Below are positions 37,262-48,474 of a stretch of DNA of 64,000 nucleotides, in pieces. This DNA is from Doryteuthis pealeii (lineage: Eukaryota > Mollusca > Cephalopoda > Myopsida > Loliginidae), in NCBI GenBank assembly GCA_023376005.1, contig CM042157.1, positions 90,578,987 through 90,642,986 of the forward strand. Reading direction: 5' to 3'. Position 1 is the stretch's first letter. Each line of letters begins with the position of its first letter. A program made the position numbers and the translations under genes. The notes below the pieces were generated by a model that had not been told where the DNA came from, did not search any database, and was given only the letters and a program-made list of their open reading frames with translations.

Positions 37262-37446
37262 GTTTGGCTTATTTCCATAAGTCTAAACATAAAACAAAGG
37301 ACTACTCTTGACTGATTAAATTATTTAATATTCCCATTAAACTAACCCTAAACCCGTCTCTTTTTCCTAGTAGATCAATAAATAAAATAAATAATTTATC
37401 AGTCAAGAGTGGTTCCTTTGGTTATGTAGACTTATAGGAATAACTG
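37262..37446. mobile_element. Palindromic MITE, family A (downstream of the right arm)
   Basis: Ends CTTATTTCC and GGAATAAC with the family's GGAACC-type arms and core, indel-rich. It is not part of the visible inverted pair because its partner would lie left of the window. Confidence 0.8.
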
Positions 37447-37844
37447 TTTTTATTTATTAACTTTAACCTTTTTTTCCCTTAGCAGCAGAGAACTCCTAAA
37501 TGATGGATTAGAATCTGAATGATGAGGATTTTGTATCACACATGACAATACACATCAGACAATTATAATACAATTCTAAACTCCAATGGAATACAAAATG
37601 GAGTGAGTACCTTATAAGTTGCTCTAGACATGTTAATATTAGTCCATATACAATACTTATGTCCAGATGTATATTCCATATATTGTAATTTTTATTAATG
37701 CAAAAATTCAAAACATTACAATTATATATGAAATTATAGATAGAAAACTTTCAAGATCACTAAGGAAAAATAGTGTCTTATAAAAAATTAATGAGAAATG
37801 TTATTAATTGTTTTCTTCTTCCTTTCCCCCTTTCTTGTATGAAG

Positions 37845-37928
37845 CCCACTAATCCTGAAGGGTTGACAGCCTTATGGGTAGGTAATTTTGCCAAAGTTTA
37901 CAGAAAAAAATTAACAGTGCTTTTCCAA
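37845..37928 (+). CDS. TPR-UBA-RRM gene, first half of an RRM
   Basis: This is an open 84-bp exon after a polypyrimidine tract ending TGTATGAAG, with donor GTAAGT. It reads PTNPEGLTALWVGNFAKVYR and then KKLTVLFQ. LWVGNF is an RNP2 motif (beta 1 of an RNA-recognition motif), followed by the alpha-1 pattern ending LFQ, where most RRMs continue with a K-x-G turn. It lies downstream of the plus-strand UBA exon and its homologue is absent from 1-2200. This supports a TPR-UBA-RRM protein and an inverted copy that extends beyond the window. The UBA exon ends in phase 1 and this one starts in phase 0, so an unseen exon or an indel lies between them. Confidence 0.7.
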
Positions 37929-37988
37929 GTAAGTACATTGGTTCAAGTGCTTTATTAAAATTTTATCAATTAGAATAGATTTTTTTGG

Positions 37989-38183
37989 TTATTTCCTATA
38001 ACTCCAACCTCAAAAGCGGGAACCCTCTGAATGAATTTTATCTGCTAATTAACTCTACCGCATTATTTTCCATTAACAACCATAACCCCGTCTTTTTTTT
38101 CTAGTAGATCAATAAATAAATAAATTTATTTAAAAATCATTCAGAGTGGTTCCCTTTCTTAGGTGAAGTTATAGAAAACCTTT
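37989..38183. mobile_element. Palindromic MITE, family A, beside the RRM exon
   Basis: Starts GGTTATTTCCTATAACTCCA and ends AAGTTATAGAAAACC. It lies about 60 bp after the first RRM exon donor. The arms are imperfect. Confidence 0.75.
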
Positions 38184-38814
38184 ACAATTTTCTGGATTGG
38201 ATAACATGTAAAAAAAGTTTTGTTCAAAGAATTTGCATAGAGGGCTACAAGTGATTGGATGAGTTTGGTTTTTTAATTCCACTTCAGATTTTTGATACAA
38301 TGCCAATGATCTTACGTAGTGCTAAATGATATATAACAACTAATTTGGCATTTGTATTAAGTGGTTATTCAGACTATTGTCCTCATCTTATTGTTATCTA
38401 CACAACGTTTAGGATGATGTACCTTCTGGCTTCTTCAAAAAATGTTTCCTTGTTAAACTCAGGAAGCCTTCTCTCACAATTAAGTTAATACTTTTATGAC
38501 AACATCTGTAGGTTGCAGTTCAAATCCTGGCCATAAAGGCAATAAAAAACATGAACTTAACAGCAGTTAACATTGTACCGGTTCATGGCTATGGAGTGAG
38601 AACAGTCTACCGCCGTAGATTTGAGGGTTCAGTTAAAGTTCCATGAACAAGCTCCCAAGTTGCGAGAGAAACAACCTGAAGAAGGCAGGAGGGTTGTGTA
38701 GATAACAAAAGGATAGGACAATAGTCTAATGATCCAAGTAATACAATATCAAGCCTCATCTAAAAAATTAGAGAAATTATTGATTTTAGCAGATAGTGTA
38801 AAATAATTAAAAGG

Positions 38815-39752
38815 TTGCAAAAGTTGCCTCTACTTTTAGTTAAAGTGCTCTTACTTTTATGTTAAGTTGCCTCTACTTTATGTTAAAGTTGCCTCTACTT
38901 TACTGTTAAAGTTGCCTCTACTTTTATGTTAAGTTTGCCTCTACCTTTATGTAAAGTTGCTCTACTTTATGTTAAAGTTGCCTCTACCTTTATGTTAAAG
39001 TTGCCTTACTTTTTGTTAGTTGCTCTACTTTATGTAAGTTGCTCTACTTTATGTTTAAAGTTGCCTCTACTTTTATGTTAAAGTTGCCTCTACTTTTATG
39101 GTTAAAGGTTCTTACTTTTATGTACAGTTGCCCTACTTTATGTTAAAGTTGCCTCTACTTTATTTAAAGTTGCCTCTACTTTTATGTTAAAGTTGCTCTA
39201 CCTTTATTAAAGTGCCCTCTACTTTTATGTTAAAGTTGCTCTACTTAGTTAAGTTGCTCTCTAACCTTTATGTTAAGTTGCCTCTACTCTGTTGTTAAAG
39301 TTCCTCTACTTTTAATGTTAAGTTGCCTTACTTATGTTAAAGTGCTTCTACTTTATGTCTAAAGTTGCTTCTTTTTAAAGTTGTCTAATTTTATGTAAAG
39401 TTGCCTCTACTTTATGTTAATGTTGCCTCTATTTTATGTTAAAGTGCTCACTTTATGTTAAGTTGCCTCTACCTTTATGTTAAAGTTGCTCTACTTTAAT
39501 GTAAAGTTGCCTCTACCTTTATGTAGTTGCTCTACCTTTATGTTAAAGTTGCCTCTACTTTATGTTAAGTTGCCTCTATTTTATGTTAAGTTGCTTACTT
39601 TATGTTAAAGTGCCCTCTACTCTTATGTAAAGTTGCCTCTACTTTTATTTAAAGTTCCTCTACTTTATGTTAAGTTGCCTCAACTTTTATGTTAAAAGTT
39701 GCTCTACCTTGTTAAAGTTGCTCTACTTTTTATGTTAACAGTTGCCTCTACA
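38815..39752. repeat. 23-bp tandem array, about 40 copies
   Basis: The unit is AAGTTGCCTCTACTTTTATG followed by TTA. Unit length jitters by one or two bases nearly every copy, matching the error pattern of the right arm. It lies between the two RRM exons of the TPR gene. Confidence 0.93.
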
Positions 39753-40889
39753 AGTTTATCAATGATCCCTACATATTTATTACTTTTCTTAATACAGTAC
39801 ACTATTTATTCTATTTTCTTAAAAAAAAATAGTGAAATAATTGATTCCCAAATGTTTTTACAATCTAAAGTTTATATGTAAGAAATAGTCAAGTTATTAC
39901 TTAGGCTAGTAGTTCAGTCATGATGTTTTAATTATTTTAAGACATATATGTTTAAAAAGATGTCCATTGTGAGACTAGAATGGTTACCAGCATGCCTGGT
40001 AGAGGGGGGTTGGGCAAAAAAAAAAATGAATTGGTGTATTGAATTGTTTGCTTTTGAAATTTTACAAATGTTGAACTTTTAAGTAAATTCAATGCTATTT
40101 CTATTTAAATTTTTTTTAATACTCAATATAATCAAATCTTCATAATTTTTGCACAAAAGCAAGGACTGTGGATATTTGATGTGTAAAATATTACTTTGGT
40201 CATTAATTGTTTTATTTTCATATTTCATATAGCCATACATACACACATACATACACACCAATTGCCCTTAATTTGTATACGATAGATTATATATAATACA
40301 CTACAAAATCTTGGCTGTGTAATCAGTATGGCATAATCAACATGCTCAGTATTCCATCACCAACTCTATGTTTGATAGACACATCCTGACTCTCTCACGA
40401 TTTCCTCTTCCATCTTTTGTTCCACGCATGGCAAATCCTCAATTTTGGTATCCAGTGGTCTGCATAGAGCTGTTGTAAGTTTTTCTGGTGCAACACTGGT
40501 AATGTTCGATCATAGGAGTCTCAGAAATGTCCTAATAATAAAATAAATTTTTGTCTTTTTTTATACTTGATTTGTTTATATCATTAGGTCATATTGTTCT
40601 TGCTGAAATTACTTTAGTTTTATCTAATATACTTTGGGTTTTGTAGATATTAAAGTTTGACAAACTTCTTTTTTTTTTTTTTAGATAAATAATTCTATAA
40701 GAGCAATGGATTATTTAAGGAACTTAAAATGTTTCAATTTTTGAAAACTTCTTAATTTACTAGTTTTTGTTTTTATTCTTTTTTTTTTTTTTTTCTTTAA
40801 GTTCACACAATAAAATGTTTTTATGAATTTAAAAAAAATCTTTTTCAAACCTTTTCTTAGATGTATTTATGTTTTTTTTTTTTACATAG

Positions 40890-40980
40890 GCATGGACCTG
40901 TGACCATTGCCTGTTACCAAATAGTTCTGTGCCTTTATCAATTTTAAAGTAAAAACAGCTGCAAAGCAAGAATCTTTACA
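40890..40980 (+). CDS. TPR-UBA-RRM gene, second half of the RRM (frameshifted)
   Basis: After a T-rich tract and TACATAG the sequence reads HGPVTIACYQIVL in one frame. In the next frame it reads CAFINFKVKTAAKQESLQ. HGPVT fits the turn after RRM helix 1, and CAFINF fits the RNP1 strand. A one-base error near 40926-40932 would join them. No clean GT donor follows; GGATATTC occupies the place where GTATAT would be expected. This is family-pattern inference in an error-rich stretch. Confidence 0.55.
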
Positions 40981-41459
40981 GGGATATTCTTTCTCTCTTT
41001 CTCTCTCTCGAAAATGACAAATGAACGTATATTATTAACCGTATTGACGGCATATAAGACGCAGGGCATATAAGAATGCAACCCCCATTTCAACAGGTCA
41101 GATTCAGGAAAAAAGTTTTTGCTGTATTTAAGCATATATGTGAAGCAGTCTCCTGTTAACCTTGATTAAACATACAATAAAAAAGACATGGAGTTTAGGG
41201 TAGTAACGTACTGAGCTGGGTTAGTGAGCATCATCATAGAAGATTAGCCTAGCCTCGGGAGTCTCAAACTTACACCTACTGTATAAGACCCAGGGCAATT
41301 TTTGACAAAATCTTTGGAAAAAAAAGTGCGTCCTATATGCCTGTCAAAGCGGTACTTAAACTGAATGATTATTGAATTATCACTACTAGTGTTTGATGAT
41401 TTTATCAAGGCATGAACATGAAAATTTTAATAAAAAAGTTGTTAATTATATCATTAAAA

Positions 41460-41860
41460 ATCATAACCTTACTATTAATATGCCCTGTCGTTAGGCCTGA
41501 AATGTTGATGTGTTCCTCTTGCAGAAACGTAAGCCACCCCAAAAAACAAAGTGTCTCCTAGTATGACCCTAAAATCTGATGGGTGAGATCGAGTTCTAGG
41601 ATAAGAGTAACCCCTTCATGCATTACTTCCAGGTCACTCTGCACCCCTAGTGTAGTACCTGTTAGGGTCCGCATCAATGGTTCCAATACATCTGTAAATG
41701 ATTGATTAAATAGGACTATGTTGCAAAAATATTTTTAAAAACAACAACAAACAAAACTTTTAACCAATACACATAAATGTAAATATGAATGTTTTCCTCA
41801 CTTCTCGGCATCAAATAACCCTAGACAGATTGACATGCATTAAATCAATCAATCAAATGA
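41460..41860. mobile_element. Interspersed repeat, family 3
   Basis: Shares GTAGTACCTGTTAGGGTC and CATCAAATAACCCTAGACAG / TTGACATGCATTAAATCAAT with 62640-62955. Shorter related pieces occur at 46190-46275 and 46695. It is probably a SINE with a tail that reads like families 1 and 2. The boundaries are approximate. Confidence 0.6.
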
Positions 41861-42036
41861 TATACTTGACTAGTCCACATAGTCTTTGAATAAACTTGAT
41901 ATTTGCTTGAACTTAACTTGCTATCATTGTAAGTTAATGTTTGGCTCAAGGGAAATCACATCACGTTAAGCTTGAATATATTAAACTATTCCAGCAATTC
42001 TTTAATGGAATAATTGGAGAAAAAAAATGTCAGCAC

Positions 42037-42251
42037 CTTTATAGAATAGAGGGGGGGAATGATACGAATCAAGAAGTTTCCTGCTGAGTGGGGACCAAAA
42101 ACAAGCAGTTCACCATCTTCGTCATAAGCCAGAGTCTTGGTACCATTCTCGTCTTCGTCTAGCCAGCCTGGAAAATCCGTCATAGTCGAAATAATCCTTT
42201 AAGCAGTTCAAAACGCATTCCTGTTTTTGTTTCTGTTGGACTAAAATCCAT
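42037..42251 (-). CDS. Candidate first coding exon of an unrecognised minus-strand gene
   Basis: From an ATG at 42251 one frame reads MDFSPTETKTGMRFELLKGL and stops at 42182-42180. A second frame from 42183 reads MTDFPGWLDEDENGTKTLAY and then DEDGELLVFGPHSAGNFLIR. A single missing base near 42185-42195 would fuse them, which is plausible because this part of the assembly is error-rich. A donor GTGCTG follows at 42036. A third overlapping frame (42307-42122) is also open but basic and less protein-like. The exon abuts a CpG-rich patch at 42240-42480, suggesting a promoter-proximal position. I do not recognise the family. It would be transcribed toward the TPR-UBA-RRM gene, tail to tail. Confidence 0.4.
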
Positions 42252-42480
42252 TTTTTAGGGTCGTTTGCGCAAGCGCTTCGCGTAACTGTTTCTGCTGCGC
42301 TGACCACGCTTCACCACTTTGTCTTTATGGACAATATTACCCAAACATCTGGGCACATCAGTTCGACCTCGCGTCCGTCAGTGCCCAATCGCATTTTTTT
42401 TTGCATGCCGGGAGGAGCAAGTCAATCCGGCAGGAAGACAATGTTGCTCCCTTCTTTCTATTCTCCGTCACACCCTTGAA
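42240..42480. promoter_or_regulatory. CpG-rich patch, possible promoter
   Basis: This is one of the few stretches in the window dense in CG dinucleotides (for example GTTTGCGCAAGCGCTTCGCG and CCTCGCGTCCGTCAGTG). It lies immediately upstream of the candidate minus-strand first exon. It might also serve a plus-strand gene. No TATA box is evident. Support is compositional only. Confidence 0.35.
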
Positions 42481-42544
42481 CAAAGTTTGAATGTGTTGCT
42501 TGTGCTTGATTAGTTTTTTAAATTTTTTATTTTAATTTTTTTTC

Positions 42545-42897
42545 GATCAAGCTTCAATAAGCAGCCCCAAACCGACAGTAATCAAAAGGTGAGTTTGCTT
42601 GGCACGAGCTTCTGCTTCTGCTTATTTGTAAGCAAACCAAACAGACTATTCTGACATTAGAATTTAACTGTAAAGATTTTTAAAATGCTAAACTTATAAT
42701 TGCAAAAAATTTAAGTTTTAGCATTTTTTAATCATACTTTTTACATTTTAATCAAAGTTTGAGATTTGGCATTATGGTAATTTGCCCTTCCAATAGATTA
42801 ATAAATATTCATATTGTGGTTTACAAAAAAAGTAGTGGAGTTTGCGGTATCAAGAAAACTCCTTTTGATTACGGTCTGATTTGGGGTGCCTAATTGG
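42545..42897. mobile_element. TIR element of about 350 bp
   Basis: GCCCCAAACCGACAGTAATC AAAAGG near the left end is the inverted partner of CCTTTTGATTACGGTCTGAT TTGGGGTGCC near the right. The AT-rich interior has no coding capacity. It probably represents a non-autonomous DNA transposon. Confidence 0.65.
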
Positions 42898-42899
42898 AG

Positions 42900-45030
42900 A
42901 CTTGATCCCATTTTTTTATGAGTCTTGTTACTAGGTAATTAGAACAAGAGGTAAGAGTTCAAAGTGTTAATTAAATTGAAATACTGTTTTTTTTCTTGGA
43001 TTATACATCTCACAAGGCTGAAAAATAGATCATCTGAAATGCAGTGCAATATGTAAAATACAAAGAGATTTCAATTCTTTGAAAAATTTCTTTACGTTTT
43101 AAACTTAAAAGTTATCATCACAAAACAATAACACTTTGGATTTTTAGCAACAATAAATCACATGATGAAGTTGAAATTGATTGTTCTTATTTATTAAGTA
43201 GACATTTTCTTTCTTTTTTTTCAGGTGGTTGAGTGTTGGCGTAAACTTTAATAAATTCCTGATAATCCAATTGTAATGGAGGAATGTAACCTTACGAAAA
43301 TCATCAGCATCTAATGTAAAATGTAGTTTAATCTTAAATTTACTACCCCATCCCTTTTTTTAAATTAAGTTTGGATTCTCAAATATAGATGATTTTGTAT
43401 TTCAATAAAACGTGGGGGGGGGGTCTGTCTCAAGAATAACTGAATAAGCAGTTTAGAAACTCAAGTAAATTATCATAATACTCAATTAAACAATAAAACT
43501 TTAAAGTGTTGCGTTTGTGATATAAGGCGTGTGGTAAATGGTCATCTTCCTACTTATAGACTCGCGACTACCATGTGCCAACCGATGTCCATCACTGGCA
43601 GGCTCTGCGCTGTTGTTTGTTATTTCTACTTGGCTGATTCTAATCTTAACTCACTACTATTGGATTTTCTTGACGTCGGACCTAAGGATTCTCTTCACAG
43701 ACTTTATTCCTACCAAAGGATTCTCTATACTAGATTATTCACTTACCAAGGATTCTATGAACTCGGACTTACTATTACTTACTTATTTTCTTTGAGTTTT
43801 CACTGGCCACAGCGATGGCGCCCATACTATTCACAAAGTTATGGATAATTCAAGAAAGTTTCTGTCAGTAAATACATTTATATGTGTAATAAAAAGTAGA
43901 TTGCCTAAATAATAATGATTACATATTTACAGTTTAGTTTTTCTTCTTAGATAAGTAAACAGTTACTCTAAAAATAATATATGTAAATATAAATTTGTTT
44001 GTATAAGCACATATGAATATGATTTATATTATATATCATTAGACTACGTACTCAAGTGGTGGCTGTTACCAGTGCTGGTACACAAGCCGGTTAGATAGTT
44101 TCTAGTTCATATCATATATAAATGTGGGAGATTATGTTGCTTAAAAAGTCATACCTAATTTGTTATTATCAATTATAATTAATGCATACGGCATGCATAT
44201 TGTTTAAATGTTTACTTTACTTTAATTAGCCAATAACCCACAAATTGTCGGCTTCGCATTTAACCATTGTTTGACCTACTCATGATATATATATAATATA
44301 TATCTATTATAAATAGTATTTGTAATTCTTTTGAAGCATTGTTAAGTAAAGTATGTTATTATATATTTTTGAAGCATTATCAATGCGTCTATTGTATAAA
44401 ATTCGAATATTATTCAAAATAACACTGACACAGAGGGAGATCATAGGTATACATGGGCCCTTTTTGAAAAATTGAAGACCCTAAATTTAGTTGGAAAAAG
44501 CTTGTATGGGGTTTGGCGGTTCCACACGTCCATCGTATTCGCCAATTGCTTGTCATGATTTAATTTCAATATTTCAAAATTTATACGATATACGCATGTA
44601 AATTGCTCAAAATATAATATATATATATATATATATATATAATACACACACATACACACACCATGTAATAAGGGCACATTGGAAAGTTCCTTCTGGTAAT
44701 ACCACATCAGATAGTTTGTCCATCTATGTTTAAATAGTACAACTACTATTCTCCTACAAGGATAATTTTGGCATTAAATACCCCAAAGGTTAATATGCAT
44801 GAAACAAATAAATCAACACGAACCATCAAATAATTGAGATTCACTGACTTAAACTTTAATGCATGTATGCATTAATAGTCTAATCAGTGATCTAAACAAC
44901 TTATTATGAGGTTAAATAAAGTTAAGAATCTAAAAACTGTTGAATTTCCATAATTGTCTGTGAGGTTGAAATAATTTCTCTGAATGTTTCTCTAGAATAG
45001 CCATGGCAAACTGCGATGCACAAGCCAATG
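42900..45030. other. Intergenic or intronic sequence without clear genes
   Basis: AT-rich sequence with TA runs and one ambiguous open frame (43531-43848). No splice-bounded exon was found. Confidence 0.4.
43531..43848 (+). other. 105-codon open frame of uncertain nature
   Basis: Two overlapping plus-strand frames are open here. The longer contains a degenerate internal repeat (LHRLYSYQRILYTRLFTYQG) caused by DNA repeats CCTAAGGATTCT, CCAAAGGATTCT and CCAAGGATTCTA. The DNA-level repetition and the open alternative frame suggest a repeat fragment, not a gene. Confidence 0.25.
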
Positions 45031-45115
45031 TTCTTTCTGAATGGCATACCAGCTTAAGGTGACTACACTACATAATTGGTGCTTTCTGAATGGCATACTA
45101 AGACTTCATTTTTTT
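45030..45115. repeat. Interspersed repeat with inverted partner at 53255-53315
   Basis: TTGGTGCTTTCTGAATGGCA and TACTAAGACTTCATTTTTTT match the reverse complement of AAAATGAAGTCTTAGGTATG and GCCATTCAGAAAGCACCAAT in the PH gene intron. The motif TTTCTGAATGGCATACC is itself repeated at 45035. Confidence 0.65.
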
Positions 45116-45250
45116 TATAGAAATTTTGTACTGAAGAAGAAGAAAAAAAAACTTTCCCCTATTTCTTAACAGATGCTTTCATGTATGATCCTCTTAGTGA
45201 AAATGTTGAGGTAGCTTCAAATATAAAATTACTGAACTTTTATTATGCAG

Positions 45251-45302
45251 CCCAGCCACTGATGAGATGAGAGTCCACTTCATGTACTTGCTCTTGAAAA
45301 AG
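45251..45302 (+). CDS. Weak candidate exon
   Basis: Between TTATGCAG and GTTTCT a 52-bp stretch is open as PATDEMRVHFMYLLLKK. The amphipathic, non-repetitive residues look protein-like. The donor is poor, the family is unknown and no neighbouring exon confirms it. It could belong to a gene spanning 42.5-51 kb or be chance. Confidence 0.22.
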
Positions 45303-46269
45303 GTTTCTCAATTTGCTCTAAAAATATATTTTTCATTTAAATTTCTTTAATTTCAATTTTGGTTGTAGTTTTATTAACATTTTTCTAAAGATTCCATTAA
45401 GTGTGGCCATGTTGTATTCTGTTAAACCTGTTTCTTCTTTTTTGTGTTTCTTTAACAATGGAAAGAAATCTTTGTAGATTGATGTGATTCAACATATTAC
45501 AATAAATCTTAATGCTTTATATCATTGAGAGGGTAAAAAATAGTATTTCTAAAATGTTGATATATTACTTCTCTGTCTCAATAATTAGTCAATATAACTC
45601 ATTTAGCATATGAATTTATTTCACAATACAATTATCAGCTACCGCAGCGTTGCTAATATTTTTTGCAATTAATTAAGTTAGGCATTTTTTTAAAATCTTA
45701 CAGTGAAATTAAGTTAAACAGGTAGTCTGCCAGATCTATTATTGTGAATTGTGAGTTGGATCTTTGCAAGAAGCCCCATTAGAATCCCTATGTAAAAAAA
45801 AAGACCTTGTGTTACCAGACACTGTGAAAGAAAATGAATGTCTCTATCAAAATACTAAATGCTAAGAAAATTCCATGTGTTATCACTTAAATTTATTTTC
45901 TAATTAATTTTCATGATAGAAATCAAATTTCATTATTTTGTTCAAAAACAATATGTGTGATAGTGAATGTGTAATATATTTACTTTGTCATTAATTGTTT
46001 ATTTTCTTCAGTTCCTCCGGACATACATAAATACAAACTGCCCTTTATATAAGTATAGATGTTATGCTGCCATCATTTTGTGAACCATAGATCATCACAT
46101 GACGTGATGCAGGCCAGCAAGTTGTAAGAAAGCCAATAGCTGCCCATCGCAGTGACCTCTCCTTCTATTGCTGGTAGTACTAAACTGCATCTGATGGTGA
46201 GCCCAGTGTGGAGTTACCCCTTCATTAGCAAACTCCAAGTTCATTTTGACACCAGAATGGGTAGTACAT

Positions 46270-48301
46270 TTAGGGTCAATTATGGGTATATATATAATAA
46301 TATAATTATTATATATAATATATATAATATAGTAGTGTGAGATGGTCACTATTTACGCTTTTGCTGTAATGGTACCAAAGGTAGTATTAATTGGTAAGTG
46401 TCAATATAAAAGTAGAGCGTTATATTAATATAATAAATAAATATAAGGTTTACATATCTATTTATTGGGTGACAAGGAATATATAATATATATTATATAT
46501 ATATATATTATAGTTTTACATATCTATTATTGGGTGCAATATATAGGTTTTAACATATCTATTATTGGTGACAAAGGATATATATTTATATTATATATTA
46601 TATATATATATGTTCATATTTAATAGGACTGTGGCAACCAACAAACGAAGAAACCTTAAAGAAACAATACAAAAGAATGTGTCCTAACTCTAGGCAAAAA
46701 TAACCCTAGACAGTTTCCTCTCTATGATGTTTCCAGAGAAAGTCCAACAGGCAATTATAACTGACACCGGAGTTCGCAATGAGGTTAATGGACATGTATG
46801 ATTGCCTAGGGACTCAAGCTCTGATGTAATTTAGTGCCTTTTCCTATACCCGTTGACCACCAAGGCTAGAATCTGTCTGACCTATTATTTTATCTATATG
46901 CTAGGAAGAAAGCGATTCATTTTTTGCAGGGCGTTAGTTGTGATGGTGAATGCATACAGCCTCAACTAAAATTATACCATCACACCACCTATTATCGAAG
47001 AGAGGTAGTAAATGAATAATAAATATATTTTTAATATTCAATGATTAGTTGTTTCGGATGTACTCCCTTTAAATTATTTACTCATAACTTATTCTCTTTT
47101 TGCTGTATGTTCCAATATCATTTCATAAAATTCTGGCTTCATAATTTAAGTCTTTAAAATTGACATCTTAATTTTTTGTATGTAATTAGAAATACATTAA
47201 CGCAGAGATTGCGGTGGTGTAATAATAGTTTATTATTAACACGGATACAAATGCAATGGCTCCCGACCGCAAGGTTAATAAGTCTCTGAGCGTAAAGAGG
47301 ATTGTAAAGGATTACTTGATCTTCTGAAGAGTTGTAGCACCTGTTTACATCCAAGAATAAGAAAACAACCTTCGTGGGTGGAGATCACCTCACATCAGTG
47401 AGCTAATTTCGTGTGTTTTTATACGTACTCATTTGCAATAGTGAGGATTACCGTTATTCCTTTACAACATTTTGTTACCAATTTGTTAATATTTATGAAG
47501 GTCAAGTTATAGTGGAACTAGGATACTTAGATGATATATTAAGTCATAATTAAGCATTTAATCATTCATTGTAGAACAAGAGGTAAGTAGTACTTATTCA
47601 ATATCCGTAAAAAATGATTTTTAAATGTAAAATCAATGAGTTTTATTGAATGAATGCCAGTTTTTTTGTATAATTTAATTGTTATAGATTGTGGTGTTTA
47701 TTTCATGCAAATTTTCCTCTATTTCTTCACCTTTTATCTCTCCTTCTTCTGATAGGGCTTGTAATTATAATTATACTAATTATAAGAATGAGATATATTA
47801 TCTTTGGTAGCTAAACTCAGTTATCTTGCTTGTTTGATATAGTTTTGTTGGACCATATACCTTTTGGTACTCCTTTTTGATCTTGATTCAGAAGGAACAA
47901 TGTTTTTTCCTTTACACCGCATATCCGTTTGTTTGTTAGGGGTTTACGGTTTAGGGGTTAGTTTTATAATTTTTAAAAAAATCCTCTTAAAATCGTCGTT
48001 ATACAAACAACTGGATATTGACGGTGTAAATGAAAAACATGTCCTTCTGTAATCGAGATCACAAAGGGTGCTAAGGTCATATGGTCCGTTTTTGTTATGA
48101 ATCCTGAACTATGAAAACATAAATTAAAAGCCTACTTTACTCTAATATGAAATAACAGCTATATTTTTCCTTAAAAACATTTTAAGTTGTTACCTTCTTT
48201 ACTTTCAACTTCTATTTTTCTCTGTTCATCTTTGGTATCTTAGTTCTCTCCTAGCGTCTCTTCTAACGTCTCTCTAACATCTGGACTTCGTGCTTGGGGT
48301 C
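46270..48301. other. Low-information stretch before the gap
   Basis: TA-rich microsatellites (46280-46340, 46480-46610), family 3 fragments and single-base noise. No convincing exon was seen on either strand. The N-terminal PH exons expected for a TAPP gene were looked for here and not found. Confidence 0.45.
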
Positions 48302-48311
48302 NNNNNNNNNN
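48302..48311. other. Assembly gap (10 Ns)
   Basis: Ten consecutive N bases. The noisy continuation of the right arm lies to the left and the noisy start of the 29/31-bp array to the right. Sequence order across this point is a scaffolding claim only. Confidence 1.
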
Positions 48312-48474
48312 CATAATAAGTTTAAGTCAGATAATTAACTTAAATATATTCATAAAAGATTAATGAATTTCTGGCCAGTTTAGCTCAGTAAATATAAACG
48401 GCGCATCCATTTATGATTTGGCAAAAAGAATTTAGTTGATCTAGGAAGCTTGGAAAACTTTAAACTAATCTTAC

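Noticed and set aside
42585..42595. Splice donor GTGAGT of a plus-strand 5' UTR exon
   Set aside because: The surrounding sequence is one terminal inverted repeat of the element at 42545-42897, so the GT context is a repeat feature.
45250..45305. A third hammerhead core (CTGATGAG followed by GAAA about 35 bases later)
   Set aside because: Stem II does not close next to the core and no stem I or NUH site pairs properly.
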